In this document: in pieces, positions 46,001-51,898 of the stretch
Layout of the letters: each line of letters opens with the position of its first letter
Position numbering within the stretch: the first letter of the stretch is position 1
From: Phycisphaerae bacterium
GTDB taxonomy: Bacteria > Planctomycetota > Phycisphaerae > Sedimentisphaerales > Anaerobacaceae
Length of the DNA stretch: 64,000 nt
Direction: 5' to 3'
NCBI GenBank assembly: GCA_028714855.1
Contig: JAQTLP010000004.1
Coordinates: 1 to 64,000, forward strand
Notes under the pieces: generated by a model
What the model saw: only the letters and a program-made list of their open reading frames with translations
The model's database searches: none
Told to the model about the DNA's origin: nothing
Translations under genes and position numbers: made by a program

Positions 46001-48545
46001 ACAAGGCGGACGCGGCGGCGGTTGGTATTACGGCGAGAGTAACCGAGAGTGGTATCGCCGCCCATGGGTCAACTCCAGTCAAGGTTATGAAAGATTTGGG
46101 CCTGCCATGAATAGCTTCTATGACTTTTACAACGAGTATTCAGGCCGAGGCGGTGCGGTGTTCATCGGTGAACAGTGCGCCCCGACATTTACTCATTGCA
46201 CTTTTATCAATAACCGAACCGAAGGCGGTACCTGCGGAATTACAGGCTTGGATGGCTGGCCGCCGCAGGATAGAGAGGAGCCCAGCATACACTGGGAAAT
46301 TGAGAACTTCGGCGGTGCGGTATTTTGTGAAGCAAACAGCACGCCGGTATTTACCGACTGCAACTTTGCGGGTAATACGGCTGACACCACCTATCTGGCC
46401 GACAACGACGACCCATTTGTAAGCTATGGCGGCGCTTTGGCTTGGGAAAAAGGTGCAGGTGTTGTCCTTGAGAGCTGTAAATTCAGCGACAATTTGGCAG
46501 CTATCGGCGGCGCAATGTATGGTTCCGATGCCGATGCCGAAATTACCGACTGCAACATCTCCGGCAACTTGGCATACCAGGGCGGTGGATTCTTCGGTGC
46601 CTCCGGCTCAGCGACAATACAAAAATGCATTGTCCATAACAACTTCGCCGGGATGGCAGAAAACAATGCAGGCGGACAAGGCGGTGGAATCTACAGCGCC
46701 TCTATGGCAGTTGAAATCTCCGATTCTAATATTTCTTACAATGAGGCCAACACCTCCGGCGGAGGCTTATTCTTAACAGGTGTCACGGGCTCACAAACTG
46801 TTATGAACTGCTTGATTACAGGTAATTTTGCTGGCAGAGACGGCGGCGGTATTTCGTCAAATTGGCATTCAGAGCCTAACATCGTCAATTGTACGATTGC
46901 AAACAACGTTGCTACTGGAATCGGCTTTGGCGCTGCATATGGCGGCGGAGTGTACTGTTCCTATGGAAATTACACCAATATAGTTAACAGTATTCTTTGG
47001 GGCAACTTAAGTCAAAATGGCCCACAGCTTGCTATCGGAACCGGCTTCGAATACGACCCGAGGCCTTCCACGGCGAGTGTTTCCTATAGTGATATTGAAG
47101 GTGGACAGTCAGGTATCTTTATTGACAGTGGTTGCACGCTCAACTGGTGGGGAGTCACAAACCTCCAGGCAGACCCATATTTCGTAACCGGGCCGCTGGG
47201 CAGCTACTATCTCAGTCAAATAGACACCAACGACCCCAATCAGACCGCTGACAGCCCCTGCGTTGAAGCCGGAAATGACCTGGCAAGCGATATCGGCTTG
47301 TCATACCCATATACCACACGTACCGATGAAGTATTTGATACGAATGTGGTAGATCTGGGCTATCATTACCTGCTTGCTCATCCGATAGAGTTCTGCAGTT
47401 TCTGTGACTTGTCCAACGACGGAGACGTTGATCTTGTTGACTTTGCGATATTCGCACTGTCCTGGCTTGACGATGGTTGCTCAAAGGACAACAACTGGTG
47501 CGACGGAGCCGACTTTACGTTTGATTCGTACGTTAACTTCGAAGACTTGAACTTATTCTACGAATGCTGGATTTCAGAAGATAATGAGGCTCCGCTTCCA
47601 AATCCGAGCAAGTGGAAGGTAGCGCCCCACTCGACTACTACAACGCCTCCTTATGAAATCAGCATGACAGCCGAACCTGCCTTTGACGCCTGGGGCGGAC
47701 TTGTCGAGTATTACTTCGAATGCGTCACCGGTAATGCCGACAGTAACGGTTGGGTCTCCAATACGACATACGTTATCACCGACCTCGACCCGAATACCAC
47801 ATATGGCTTCAGAGTAAAGGCTCGTGATGAAAGAGGCCACGAAACCCAGTGGTCGGCAATCGGTTATGCATCAACCGGCCAGGCGCCGGTAGAGGTAGAC
47901 ACCACTCCGCCTGAACCTCCTACTATGACCTGGGCTTCGCCGCCGGCGGCAGTGCCAGGAAGCTCAACTGCGATTACAATGACGGCAACGACCGCTACTG
48001 ACAGCAGCAATCCTGTAATGTATTATTTCGAATGTACCAGCAACGGCACCTTCACCAGTGCTTGGCAGATAAACACGACCTATTTGGCTACTGGTCTTGC
48101 TCCGAGTACTTTGTATACATTTACGGTTAAGGCTCGAGATAACGCTGGTCCCCCTAACGAAAACCTCCCGTCAGCCCCAGCTTCTGCGACCACTAATGCG
48201 GAAGAAGGACCGGTGGATAACCAAGCGCCGGGACCTGTGGCATGGCTAGTGGAGCCTTACGAAACCGGCAGCGGGTTCGATGCCAGGGTCTGGATGACAG
48301 CAGTAACAGCCACAGATGCGGGAGGTAACGGCGTGTGGTATCAATTCGAGTGTACCGATGTTTCAGGTCTCTATAGCGGTGATTGCGGAAATCTTACGGA
48401 TGGCTACAGCAGTGACTGGATAGCTGCACCGGAATGGAACAATATATGTATACATCTTGCTAATCAAGGCCACACCTTCCGCTTCAGGGTTCGTGATAAC
48501 CTTTGGAATGTAAGTGCTTGGTCGTCTACTCTGCCGGCTTTATAG
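37038..48545 (+). CDS. Giant secreted subtilase / beta-helix / vWA / dockerin / FN3 protein
   Basis: 3,835 residues in one frame. Residues 1-21 are a signal peptide. An S8 peptidase follows with an intact triad: D154 (VIDSGVDY), H212 (HGTHVSG) and S384 (GTSMAAP). Residues about 437-656 hold FN3-like segments. Three right-handed beta-helix blocks (about 661-1511, 1682-2271 and 2770-3451) have polymorphic-outer-membrane-type repeats (CxxTGNSA, GGGI). InlB-B-like repeats (WTGTDND, NTITMNGDKTVSVEF) separate them. A von Willebrand A domain is at about 2280-2503, with the metal motif DTTGSM at 2290. A dockerin-like EF-hand pair is at about 3452-3515 (DLSNDGDVDLVDF), and three FN3-like domains end the protein. 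There is no C-terminal anchor or PEP-CTERM signal. Glycine/aspartate-rich stretches fill the first helix. Probably a cell-surface or matrix protein. Confidence 0.9.
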   Translation: MKRQILVGSLILLFAAALAIADDSYKPGALLVRFANPKATTQAKNAVLSAISGNPSTNVVKEYRIVPGLALVQLPTGMTVKQMRVFAALSPDILYAEPVYKCRKSAVPNDARFSDLWGLHNTGQEGGTADADIDAPEAWDLDTGDGSVVVAVIDSGVDYTHSDLAANMWHNPGEIPGNGIDDDGSGFIDDYYGCDTGSNDANPMDDSADPGHGTHVSGIIGAVGNNGIGVTGVCWNVKIMAVKIAADDGTLYYNAAIDGIEYAVSKGAKVINASWYLDPSSGFPQALYDAIEAAENAGVLFVTGAANDDRSIDAMPYYPASYTLDNVISVMATSNIDEKAYYSNFGLISVDLAAPGGEQYDDGDPRGILSTIPGNQYEYYQGTSMAAPYVAGACALLWTADPNLTYTDVKGFLMDYSDPLASLTGLCATGGRLNLYNSLHEVLFDSTSPLPDPAEWEFVPQATGLHTIIMQAKEATDHSGVEYYFVCTDVDSGGPNPAFDSGWQDSTLYTRSDFTENTTYTFTVKYRDKSDNHNETAPSIARSAATANGTDNLPPFSNPSRWKIRPKVQRIRPTPRVGMEAMASTDENGPISYFFTCVDVDGTGPNPALDSGWITAIYTISSGLNVGSSYTFTVKARDFLLNETAESDQATVTISSEGGNLLTVPRPYTTIQDAVNAAVDGDTVEVRPGTYTGTGNHAIDFGGHNIIVRSMDPNDPATVAATVIDCGFENRAFYFHHGEDHNSVVTGFTIVNGLGMDDSGNPSDNGYGGAIACFNDSEPTITKCVIMSCFAAGNSGSNGDPGADGGPGANGDDYDATNGTPATDGDDGGDGGDGGDGDDGGSGFGGAFYFDSGSPEIRQCKIIACGALGGNGGTGGDGGNGGDGGTGGNGGNSAVGAGGGDGGDGGRGGRGGGGGIALGGAMHFGTACRPTIVECEITGCGVINGGGAAAGNGGDGGDGGNGGNGTTGGPGGTGGNGENGGFAGTDGLSARGGALYYAQGCVVTIADTIIRDNTLFINDSGTHSGGDGGNGGNGGNGGDGDTGAGQCGSGGDGGYGRIGGDGGEVGSGSGSCSGGLDRPDNSAYNQLNSTDVRGGGNYYGPDCIVGITACTISGNDAGGQNSFGIVGWGGGEFYERNCNSVFNNCKIEDNNASVDGGGIDFNSVNASGSATLNFCDITGNSASAGGGIFGGSVYGTFTINISDSNFRENDALFGGGIYLERTNLTIEDSILSGNTAFEGAGMWNYDCTTTVKGCSVKENEASFGGGFSLIESRVSIENTNLTGNQASSSFYGTGGALFFEGWSDDPHQITNCLITDNNAYAYGGGVSINRGSWVQINNCTLVGNDVIGPDGVGGAVSNAEFWAWAEIDNSILWGNRAEAGGSQIAVGNPFGSYPSGDGRYADVYVSNSDVQYGEGDVWLEDETQTYTALWWLGGNIDEEPLFASTRADEQTYFLSQIVAGQLSDSNCVDAGDGTASALDAIIGIPLTTRTDLVADANTNDIVDMGYHYPASSVVPQYEFTVEVVNQGYGTFGTVDVNLPPLILVSDANTYDVNQGRVIELRAEPNDGWEVYQWTGADYLPVHPTDQNYNTVTMNSDKTVTIEFGPKNAYKLVTHVIGDGTISPSGLNTYSPGTVVTLKATPANPSQVVIWTGTDDDLLDTQYNTVTMDAHKEVFAEFYSPRTLYVPGQYPSIQAAIDDADDRDIIELSAAPEPYYTQFGFEIYDKAITITSTNPDDPCCVANTIIQMDAGVGENRDTIFRFYGVEHNTILNGLTIRGFIGGGFTAVAGRACDDVNGPGSNGGMNAGGGISCYVASPTIKNCVISDCTMIGDNGGNGFNGCQDYPDGFPGGWPGRAYGGGAALFYNSSPIFINCVFRNNNAIGGNGGDGGSGNSAIPGPWGRGGPGGGWYYGEGSYWYNHDWPNGEYCDGGGCWFDLYTEYTGRGGAVYVGPSCSPEFIGCTFTNNKSFSGTNGICGQGGNPYSGRDEPASRYRIDNSGGAVYVAGASTAQFIDCVFNNNAADINNLPDSSDMFVSYGGAIAFEDEADLTFEGCTFNNNLATIGGGIYSSNSSPLIGDCNFLANSAFHGGGALLVSGTVNIDGTSFNENEATVTAGQGGGLCLLGTNAGIVDCNFANNSTRGSGGGIYFSNKNVFGEDISGDNQLLVKNCLITGNSASRDGGGISSNWYSEPNIVNCTIADNVVTGVGFEGGFGGGVYCSYSSYVNIINSILWGNSGNIGVQGSQLAIATGVPYDPRLSTVNVAYSDIQDANDPCAFGRTVEALDLVFCIDTTGSMADDIDAVKAAVNQITSAIVTEVNDYRIAVMDYRDFNETPYGSDETDYPYRDVLGFTTDTSLVANAINSLTAAGGGDTPESVYAALMDCINHNSLAAALGGQLHGASPASTGPGAWRTGAGVMRVILLMGDAEPHDPEPFTNYTVEDIIAASSGSDPVRIVSLMVGADVNATNYFERLAGETGGTFMQADSAADVVDAMLNAINMVSQTPDPIFVDVNCVLNWTDVNHRWDANSHNINADPCFIAGYYLSQVAAGQDINSPCINAGNVDANDPNIGLDTYTTRTDSFPDVNDPNYPDPNSAIVDMGYHYRLFIAPRYELLVTADEVPDLDSGQQPVVDPNGGSYYQYTVVHLNVSPNPPPSGYQVLWTGTDNDGLTGTENTVLMDRNRTGTDKVTVTFVRNVCDLTTGVIGYGGTIMPADGNYPRGAVVVLTASPNAGYRVKRWIGTDNDNSTSTNNTITMNGDKTVSVEFEQPVTITVPGDFSSLQQALDAAEEGDTVLIAPGTYTTSTGYYIHDSNIIISSIVPEDPCVVAATTIEMQIGDEGYISTSAFAIYNVGPETVLNGITIRGFVHQAYSGLPGDELGEDGYNGAHAFGGGIICYMASPTIKNCRFVDCSVIGGNGGNGYNGSGSNPDDPNINGTDGGWPGRAYGGGLACLVDSSPSVINCTFENCTATGGNGGDGGNGGTTEDSYGQGGRGGGWYYGESNREWYRRPWVNSSQGYERFGPAMNSFYDFYNEYSGRGGAVFIGEQCAPTFTHCTFINNRTEGGTCGITGLDGWPPQDREEPSIHWEIENFGGAVFCEANSTPVFTDCNFAGNTADTTYLADNDDPFVSYGGALAWEKGAGVVLESCKFSDNLAAIGGAMYGSDADAEITDCNISGNLAYQGGGFFGASGSATIQKCIVHNNFAGMAENNAGGQGGGIYSASMAVEISDSNISYNEANTSGGGLFLTGVTGSQTVMNCLITGNFAGRDGGGISSNWHSEPNIVNCTIANNVATGIGFGAAYGGGVYCSYGNYTNIVNSILWGNLSQNGPQLAIGTGFEYDPRPSTASVSYSDIEGGQSGIFIDSGCTLNWWGVTNLQADPYFVTGPLGSYYLSQIDTNDPNQTADSPCVEAGNDLASDIGLSYPYTTRTDEVFDTNVVDLGYHYLLAHPIEFCSFCDLSNDGDVDLVDFAIFALSWLDDGCSKDNNWCDGADFTFDSYVNFEDLNLFYECWISEDNEAPLPNPSKWKVAPHSTTTTPPYEISMTAEPAFDAWGGLVEYYFECVTGNADSNGWVSNTTYVITDLDPNTTYGFRVKARDERGHETQWSAIGYASTGQAPVEVDTTPPEPPTMTWASPPAAVPGSSTAITMTATTATDSSNPVMYYFECTSNGTFTSAWQINTTYLATGLAPSTLYTFTVKARDNAGPPNENLPSAPASATTNAEEGPVDNQAPGPVAWLVEPYETGSGFDARVWMTAVTATDAGGNGVWYQFECTDVSGLYSGDCGNLTDGYSSDWIAAPEWNNICIHLANQGHTFRFRVRDNLWNVSAWSSTLPAL
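39414..40250 (+). repeat. GGC-rich repeats coding Gly-Gly-Asn/Asp tracts
   Basis: Within the giant gene, four clusters (about 39414-39556, 39640-39780, 39890-39985 and 40105-40250) consist of near-repeats of GGCGGCGACGGC and GGCGGCAATGGC. They encode GGNGGDGGNGG-type sequences between beta-helix rungs. The 9-base period with varied third bases looks like slippage-prone expansion. Proline-rich open frames on the opposite strand are by-products. Confidence 0.85.
42082..43850 (+). repeat. Duplicated beta-helix unit, copy 1
   Basis: This part of the giant gene and 45346-47100 encode the same series of segments in the same order, including SPTIKNC, GGWPGRAYGGG, GGGWYYGE, RGGAV, FVSYGGA and SEPNIVNCTIA. 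Near 43573 and 46843 the DNA agrees for most positions over 60 bases, including silent sites. The duplication is therefore fairly recent. Confidence 0.85.
45346..47100 (+). repeat. Duplicated beta-helix unit, copy 2
   Basis: Partner of 42082-43850. In this copy the beta-helix runs straight into its ending (YSDIEGG, then SGCTLNWWGV and YYLSQI). In the first copy a vWA domain of about 220 residues separates the corresponding parts. Confidence 0.85.
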
Positions 48546-48570
48546 TATCAGCGAAATTTTGCTTTGGCTT

Positions 48571-49902
48571 TTAGCCCGCAAAATTGGCCTTGAGCGTCTG
48601 ATAGCCGTAGTGTGCCAGCAGATGGTCGAGTATTACTATAGCTGTATAGTTCTCGGCGACAGGCCATATCCTCGCCACAATCGTGGGGTCACGCCTGGTA
48701 ATAGCCGCCAGTCCTTTGTTTTCGAGTGTATATTTGTCGATTGTCTTCTGTGGTTTGTCGATTGTCGGCGTCGGCTTGACCGCAAGTCTGACGACGATTG
48801 GTTGGCCTGTTGAAAGCCCGCCCGTAATCCCGCCGGCATTATTTGACTCGAAAGTAACCTTCCCCTTTTTCGCCTGCATCTGGTCGTTGGATTGGATGCC
48901 CGTCATATCTTTCACCGCAAAACCTGCGCCGACCTCTACGCCTTTAACGGCCCCGATACCTAACATCTTGCCTAATTCAGCATCGAGTTTATAGAAGACC
49001 GGCTCACCCAGACCTGTCGGCACGCCGGTCGCGACTATTTCAACTACGCCGCCGGATGAATCTCCTGTCTTGGTTATCTTGTTGCACGCTTTGACCATTT
49101 CCTCGGCAGCTTCGATATCCGGGCAGTTGACGACATAGTGCACGCCGTATTTCTCTTTGACCTTGCTGTCGCTCATCTTTGGTGCTTTGCTGCGAATAGC
49201 GTCGATTTCATTCTCGATTTGGGCAAATACAGCCGCCTTTTCCAAAAACCGCATATCCATATTTACCCTGCCTTTGACGTAGATTTCCTGGTAGAACGGG
49301 TCAAGGTCGTGCCGCATTTTTTTATACTGCTCGGTATAGGCAAAGGCCTTGTCGTGTGGGACATCGGGACAGCTGACACTTGCGAGTTCTTTCACGTATG
49401 AGAAGATTTCAATGCCGCATTTTTTCAGGATTTTTTTGGCTACATATCCGGCTGCGACAATAGTCGATGTATATCGTCCGCTGAATATGCCTGCACCGAT
49501 TGCGTCGTCATCAGGGCCGTACTTAATAAATGATGCGTATGATGCGTGCCCCGGCCTCGGCGTGCGGTTTGTGTCCTGATATTGCTCTATATGGACGAAA
49601 TGCCGGTCGAGGTTTGGAATCAGTATTGTCAGCGGCGTCCCGTTGGTGTGGTTTTTGTTTTTGGCTCCCGCAATAGTATCGGCGGCGTTCAGCCCGTTGT
49701 AAATAACCGGCAGGTCAGGCTCTTTTCGCGGGCTGCTCAATTCGTCGGCTCCCGGCTTTCTAAGCAGCAAATCGCCGTAAATCTCCTGCTCAGTTAGTAT
49801 CATCCCCGGCGGAACGCCCTGTATAACAGAAGTTAAACCTTCCTGGTAAGACCCGCCTGCCACCGTTACCTGAAACATCCGTCCTAAAGAGCAGCCAATC
49901 AT
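48571..49902 (-). CDS. aroC: Divergent chorismate synthase
   Basis: Chorismate synthase converts EPSP to chorismate using reduced FMN. The 443-residue protein aligns along its length: GRMFQVTVAGGSYQEG at the N terminus, TPRPGHASYASFIKYG, GVVEIVATGVPTGLGEPVF, AVKGVEVGAGFA and NNAGGITGGLSTGQPIVVR. Several signatures are changed. GESHG reads GGSYQ (residues 16-20), so the near-invariant His is Tyr19. RPGHAD has Ser121 for Asp, with His119 kept. GGRSSxRE reads GIFSGRYT. RHDP reads RRDP. An insert of about 80 residues (about 175-260) explains the extra length. Catalysis by the standard mechanism is therefore doubtful. AAGGAGAG precedes the ATG. It is downstream of aroA and ends 25 bases from the convergent giant gene. 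Confidence 0.8.
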   Translation of the reverse strand: MIGCSLGRMFQVTVAGGSYQEGLTSVIQGVPPGMILTEQEIYGDLLLRKPGADELSSPRKEPDLPVIYNGLNAADTIAGAKNKNHTNGTPLTILIPNLDRHFVHIEQYQDTNRTPRPGHASYASFIKYGPDDDAIGAGIFSGRYTSTIVAAGYVAKKILKKCGIEIFSYVKELASVSCPDVPHDKAFAYTEQYKKMRHDLDPFYQEIYVKGRVNMDMRFLEKAAVFAQIENEIDAIRSKAPKMSDSKVKEKYGVHYVVNCPDIEAAEEMVKACNKITKTGDSSGGVVEIVATGVPTGLGEPVFYKLDAELGKMLGIGAVKGVEVGAGFAVKDMTGIQSNDQMQAKKGKVTFESNNAGGITGGLSTGQPIVVRLAVKPTPTIDKPQKTIDKYTLENKGLAAITRRDPTIVARIWPVAENYTAIVILDHLLAHYGYQTLKANFAG

Positions 49903-49938
49903 TTTTCAAGCTCTCCTTAAAGTTACTAATAATTTGTC

Positions 49939-49958
49939 ATTCCTGCGCAAGCAGGAAT
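49939..49958. repeat. Palindromic repeat between aroA and aroC
   Basis: ATTCCTGC-GCAA-GCAGGAAT is a perfect 8-base stem with a 4-base loop. It is preceded by GTC and followed by CCAGAG, a form that occurs as a dispersed palindrome in many bacterial genomes. It lies in the 89-base gap inside the aroA-aroC pair and might stall or stabilise the shared mRNA. Confidence 0.65.
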
Positions 49959-49991
49959 CCAGAGTTAGAATCGAACTGAGGCAGTATAACC

Positions 49992-51251
49992 CTATTTATA
50001 GAAAACTTCAAACTTTTCCCAGAAGTCTGGGAATGATTTCGCTACGCACATCTCGTTTTCAATTGCTTGGTCGCCTGTCGCCAGTCCCGCAACAGCAAAA
50101 CTCATCGCAATCCTGTGGTCGTTATGCGGGTCTATCTGTGCGCCGTGTATCTTTCCGCCGCCCTTTATAATAAGCGAATTTTCATCGCACGCCGCCTCTG
50201 CGCCCATTTTCCCAAGCTCCGAAGCCATTACCGCCAGTCTGTCGCATTCCTTATTTCTCAAATGCCCTATATTCGTGAGCCTGCTTTCCCCCTTCGCAAA
50301 TGCGCACGCTATAGCTACTGGCGGAACCAAGTCCGGCAGGTCGCTCATGTCCTGCTCAATTGCGGTTAGTTTCCGCCCCGTGATGCAAATCCCATCATTT
50401 GTTTCTGATACCTCGCATCCCATCTGCTCCATCAGCGGGAGAAACGCCTTGTCCCCCTGTTTTGTGTCAGGCCGCAACCCCTTTACAGTAACTTTCGCTT
50501 TACAAATCGCCCCTGCCAGGAAGAAAAATGATGCGCTGCTGTAATCGCCTTCTATTGTTATCTCTCTCGCCGAATACCTTCCCTTCGGAATTTCTATCTG
50601 CTTGTAATTACTGTTTTTCGCCTTTATGCCGAACTCAGCCATCATTTGCAGACTGATGTCGAAATATGGCTTTTCCGTCATTTCATCGACGCATTTCAGC
50701 GTTACTTTCTTTTCCGCGTAAGGCGACGATATGACAATCGAGCTGAAATATTGTGAACATTCCCCGCCTCTTATCTGTGCTTGGCCGCCTTTAATCCCGC
50801 CGCCGTAAACTTTGATAGGCGGAAAACCTTCTTTGTCGAGATAATCTATCCTGCATCCTAATTGCCGCAGTCCCTCCACCACTTCTCCGATAGGCCTTTC
50901 GGTAATCCTTTTGCTCCCCGTGATAACTATCGGCTTGTCAGATAGATTGGCCGCCGAAGTTAGAAAATTCATCCCTACTCCGGATTCGCCTACGTTTAAT
51001 TCGTCTTTTACCGGCGTGTATTTTCCGCCTGTGCCTGTTACGGTTAGCTTATCACTTCCGGCTTCGATTTTTATGCCAAGCCGTTTCAGACACTCAATCA
51101 CATTTCGCTGGTCTTCGCCGAACAGAGGGTTGTAAATCGTGCATTCACCGGCACTTAGAGAGCTGATAATTAAGGCACGCAAGGTGTGTGCTTTGGATGG
51201 CGGAGCATCCACAGTAACATCAGTATTACGGATTTTATTTACGATTTTCAT
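49992..51251 (-). CDS. aroA: EPSP synthase, divergent
   Basis: 3-phosphoshikimate 1-carboxyvinyltransferase joins PEP to shikimate-3-phosphate. 419 residues, normal size. Kept: PPSKAHTLRAL (K20, R25), TERPIG (R119), DLPDLVPPVA, HLRNKECDRL, DPHNDHRIAM and VAKSFPDFW. Changed from the E. coli pattern: Ser23 is Ala21. N94-x-G-T97 is E89-S-G91-V92, in the loop that lines the PEP/glyphosate site. S169 is C165 (CSQ instead of SSQ). The PPSK-type opening resembles archaeal enzymes. With a divergent aroC next to it, a shifted or lineage-specific function is possible. The ordinary role is still the simplest reading. Confidence 0.85.
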   Translation of the reverse strand: MKIVNKIRNTDVTVDAPPSKAHTLRALIISSLSAGECTIYNPLFGEDQRNVIECLKRLGIKIEAGSDKLTVTGTGGKYTPVKDELNVGESGVGMNFLTSAANLSDKPIVITGSKRITERPIGEVVEGLRQLGCRIDYLDKEGFPPIKVYGGGIKGGQAQIRGGECSQYFSSIVISSPYAEKKVTLKCVDEMTEKPYFDISLQMMAEFGIKAKNSNYKQIEIPKGRYSAREITIEGDYSSASFFFLAGAICKAKVTVKGLRPDTKQGDKAFLPLMEQMGCEVSETNDGICITGRKLTAIEQDMSDLPDLVPPVAIACAFAKGESRLTNIGHLRNKECDRLAVMASELGKMGAEAACDENSLIIKGGGKIHGAQIDPHNDHRIAMSFAVAGLATGDQAIENEMCVAKSFPDFWEKFEVFYK

Positions 51252-51364
51252 AATCAGAATTGTATTTCTACCAGAAATTGAGAGGAATTAAAAGAAGTTT
51301 TTGATTTTGACAGTCCTGGGGATGTTTAGCTTACTTCGGGTATAAAGTTGGTCGTATGGTGTTT

Positions 51365-51862
51365 TTAATAATCTTTGAGGGAGTTATAAATACTTTTGCA
51401 GGCGGGCAATATCAAAGGTGTGATTTTGCAGTCTTTGCAGGCCCAGTGGAATAAAATCTTCTGGTCCTCGGAATTAAGATTGTTCTTGGCGTAGGGATGT
51501 CGGATATATTCGTCCACACAGCAGGGCGGAAAACCAAATAAAAAACCCTCGAAACGTATAGTCTGCGCAGATTTATCTATCGGCGTGCCGGCAAATCGTT
51601 TTTCGTAGAGTTGAATGTAACCGGCCGATGTGCCGAAAATATTTTCTAAAACCTCCTTGCCGGTCTTGACCGTTCGCCGGATTTGTTTCGTAAGCAGGCC
51701 TATTTGTTGTAACAATCCGAACCCGTGGCCGTCTAAAGGTTTTTCCCATCTGCTTAATGGCTTTAGTCCCTCACAGGTAAGCAGGGCAAGATATGCCAGT
51801 TCAAAGTCGATTTCCTTAAGGGCCTTGATATGCTGTTTGAGTTCCTGCGAGTCAAAATCCAA
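51365..51862 (-). CDS. Hypothetical protein with GFPPCC motif
   Basis: A 165-residue soluble protein of unknown function. The C-terminal half has FLFGFPPCCVDEYIRHPY and then HWACKDCKITPLI, a set of four Cys that could bind a metal. The CC motif recalls archaeal DUF483 proteins, a weak impression only. The start is TTG at 51862 with GGGAAG 7 bases upstream. It lies 36 bases after the CxxC repeat protein on the same strand, probably one operon. Confidence 0.6.
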   Translation of the reverse strand: MDFDSQELKQHIKALKEIDFELAYLALLTCEGLKPLSRWEKPLDGHGFGLLQQIGLLTKQIRRTVKTGKEVLENIFGTSAGYIQLYEKRFAGTPIDKSAQTIRFEGFLFGFPPCCVDEYIRHPYAKNNLNSEDQKILFHWACKDCKITPLILPACKSIYNSLKDY

Positions 51863-51898
51863 ATCTGCTTCCCTTCAACCGTCTCGCTGTTTAGCGTC

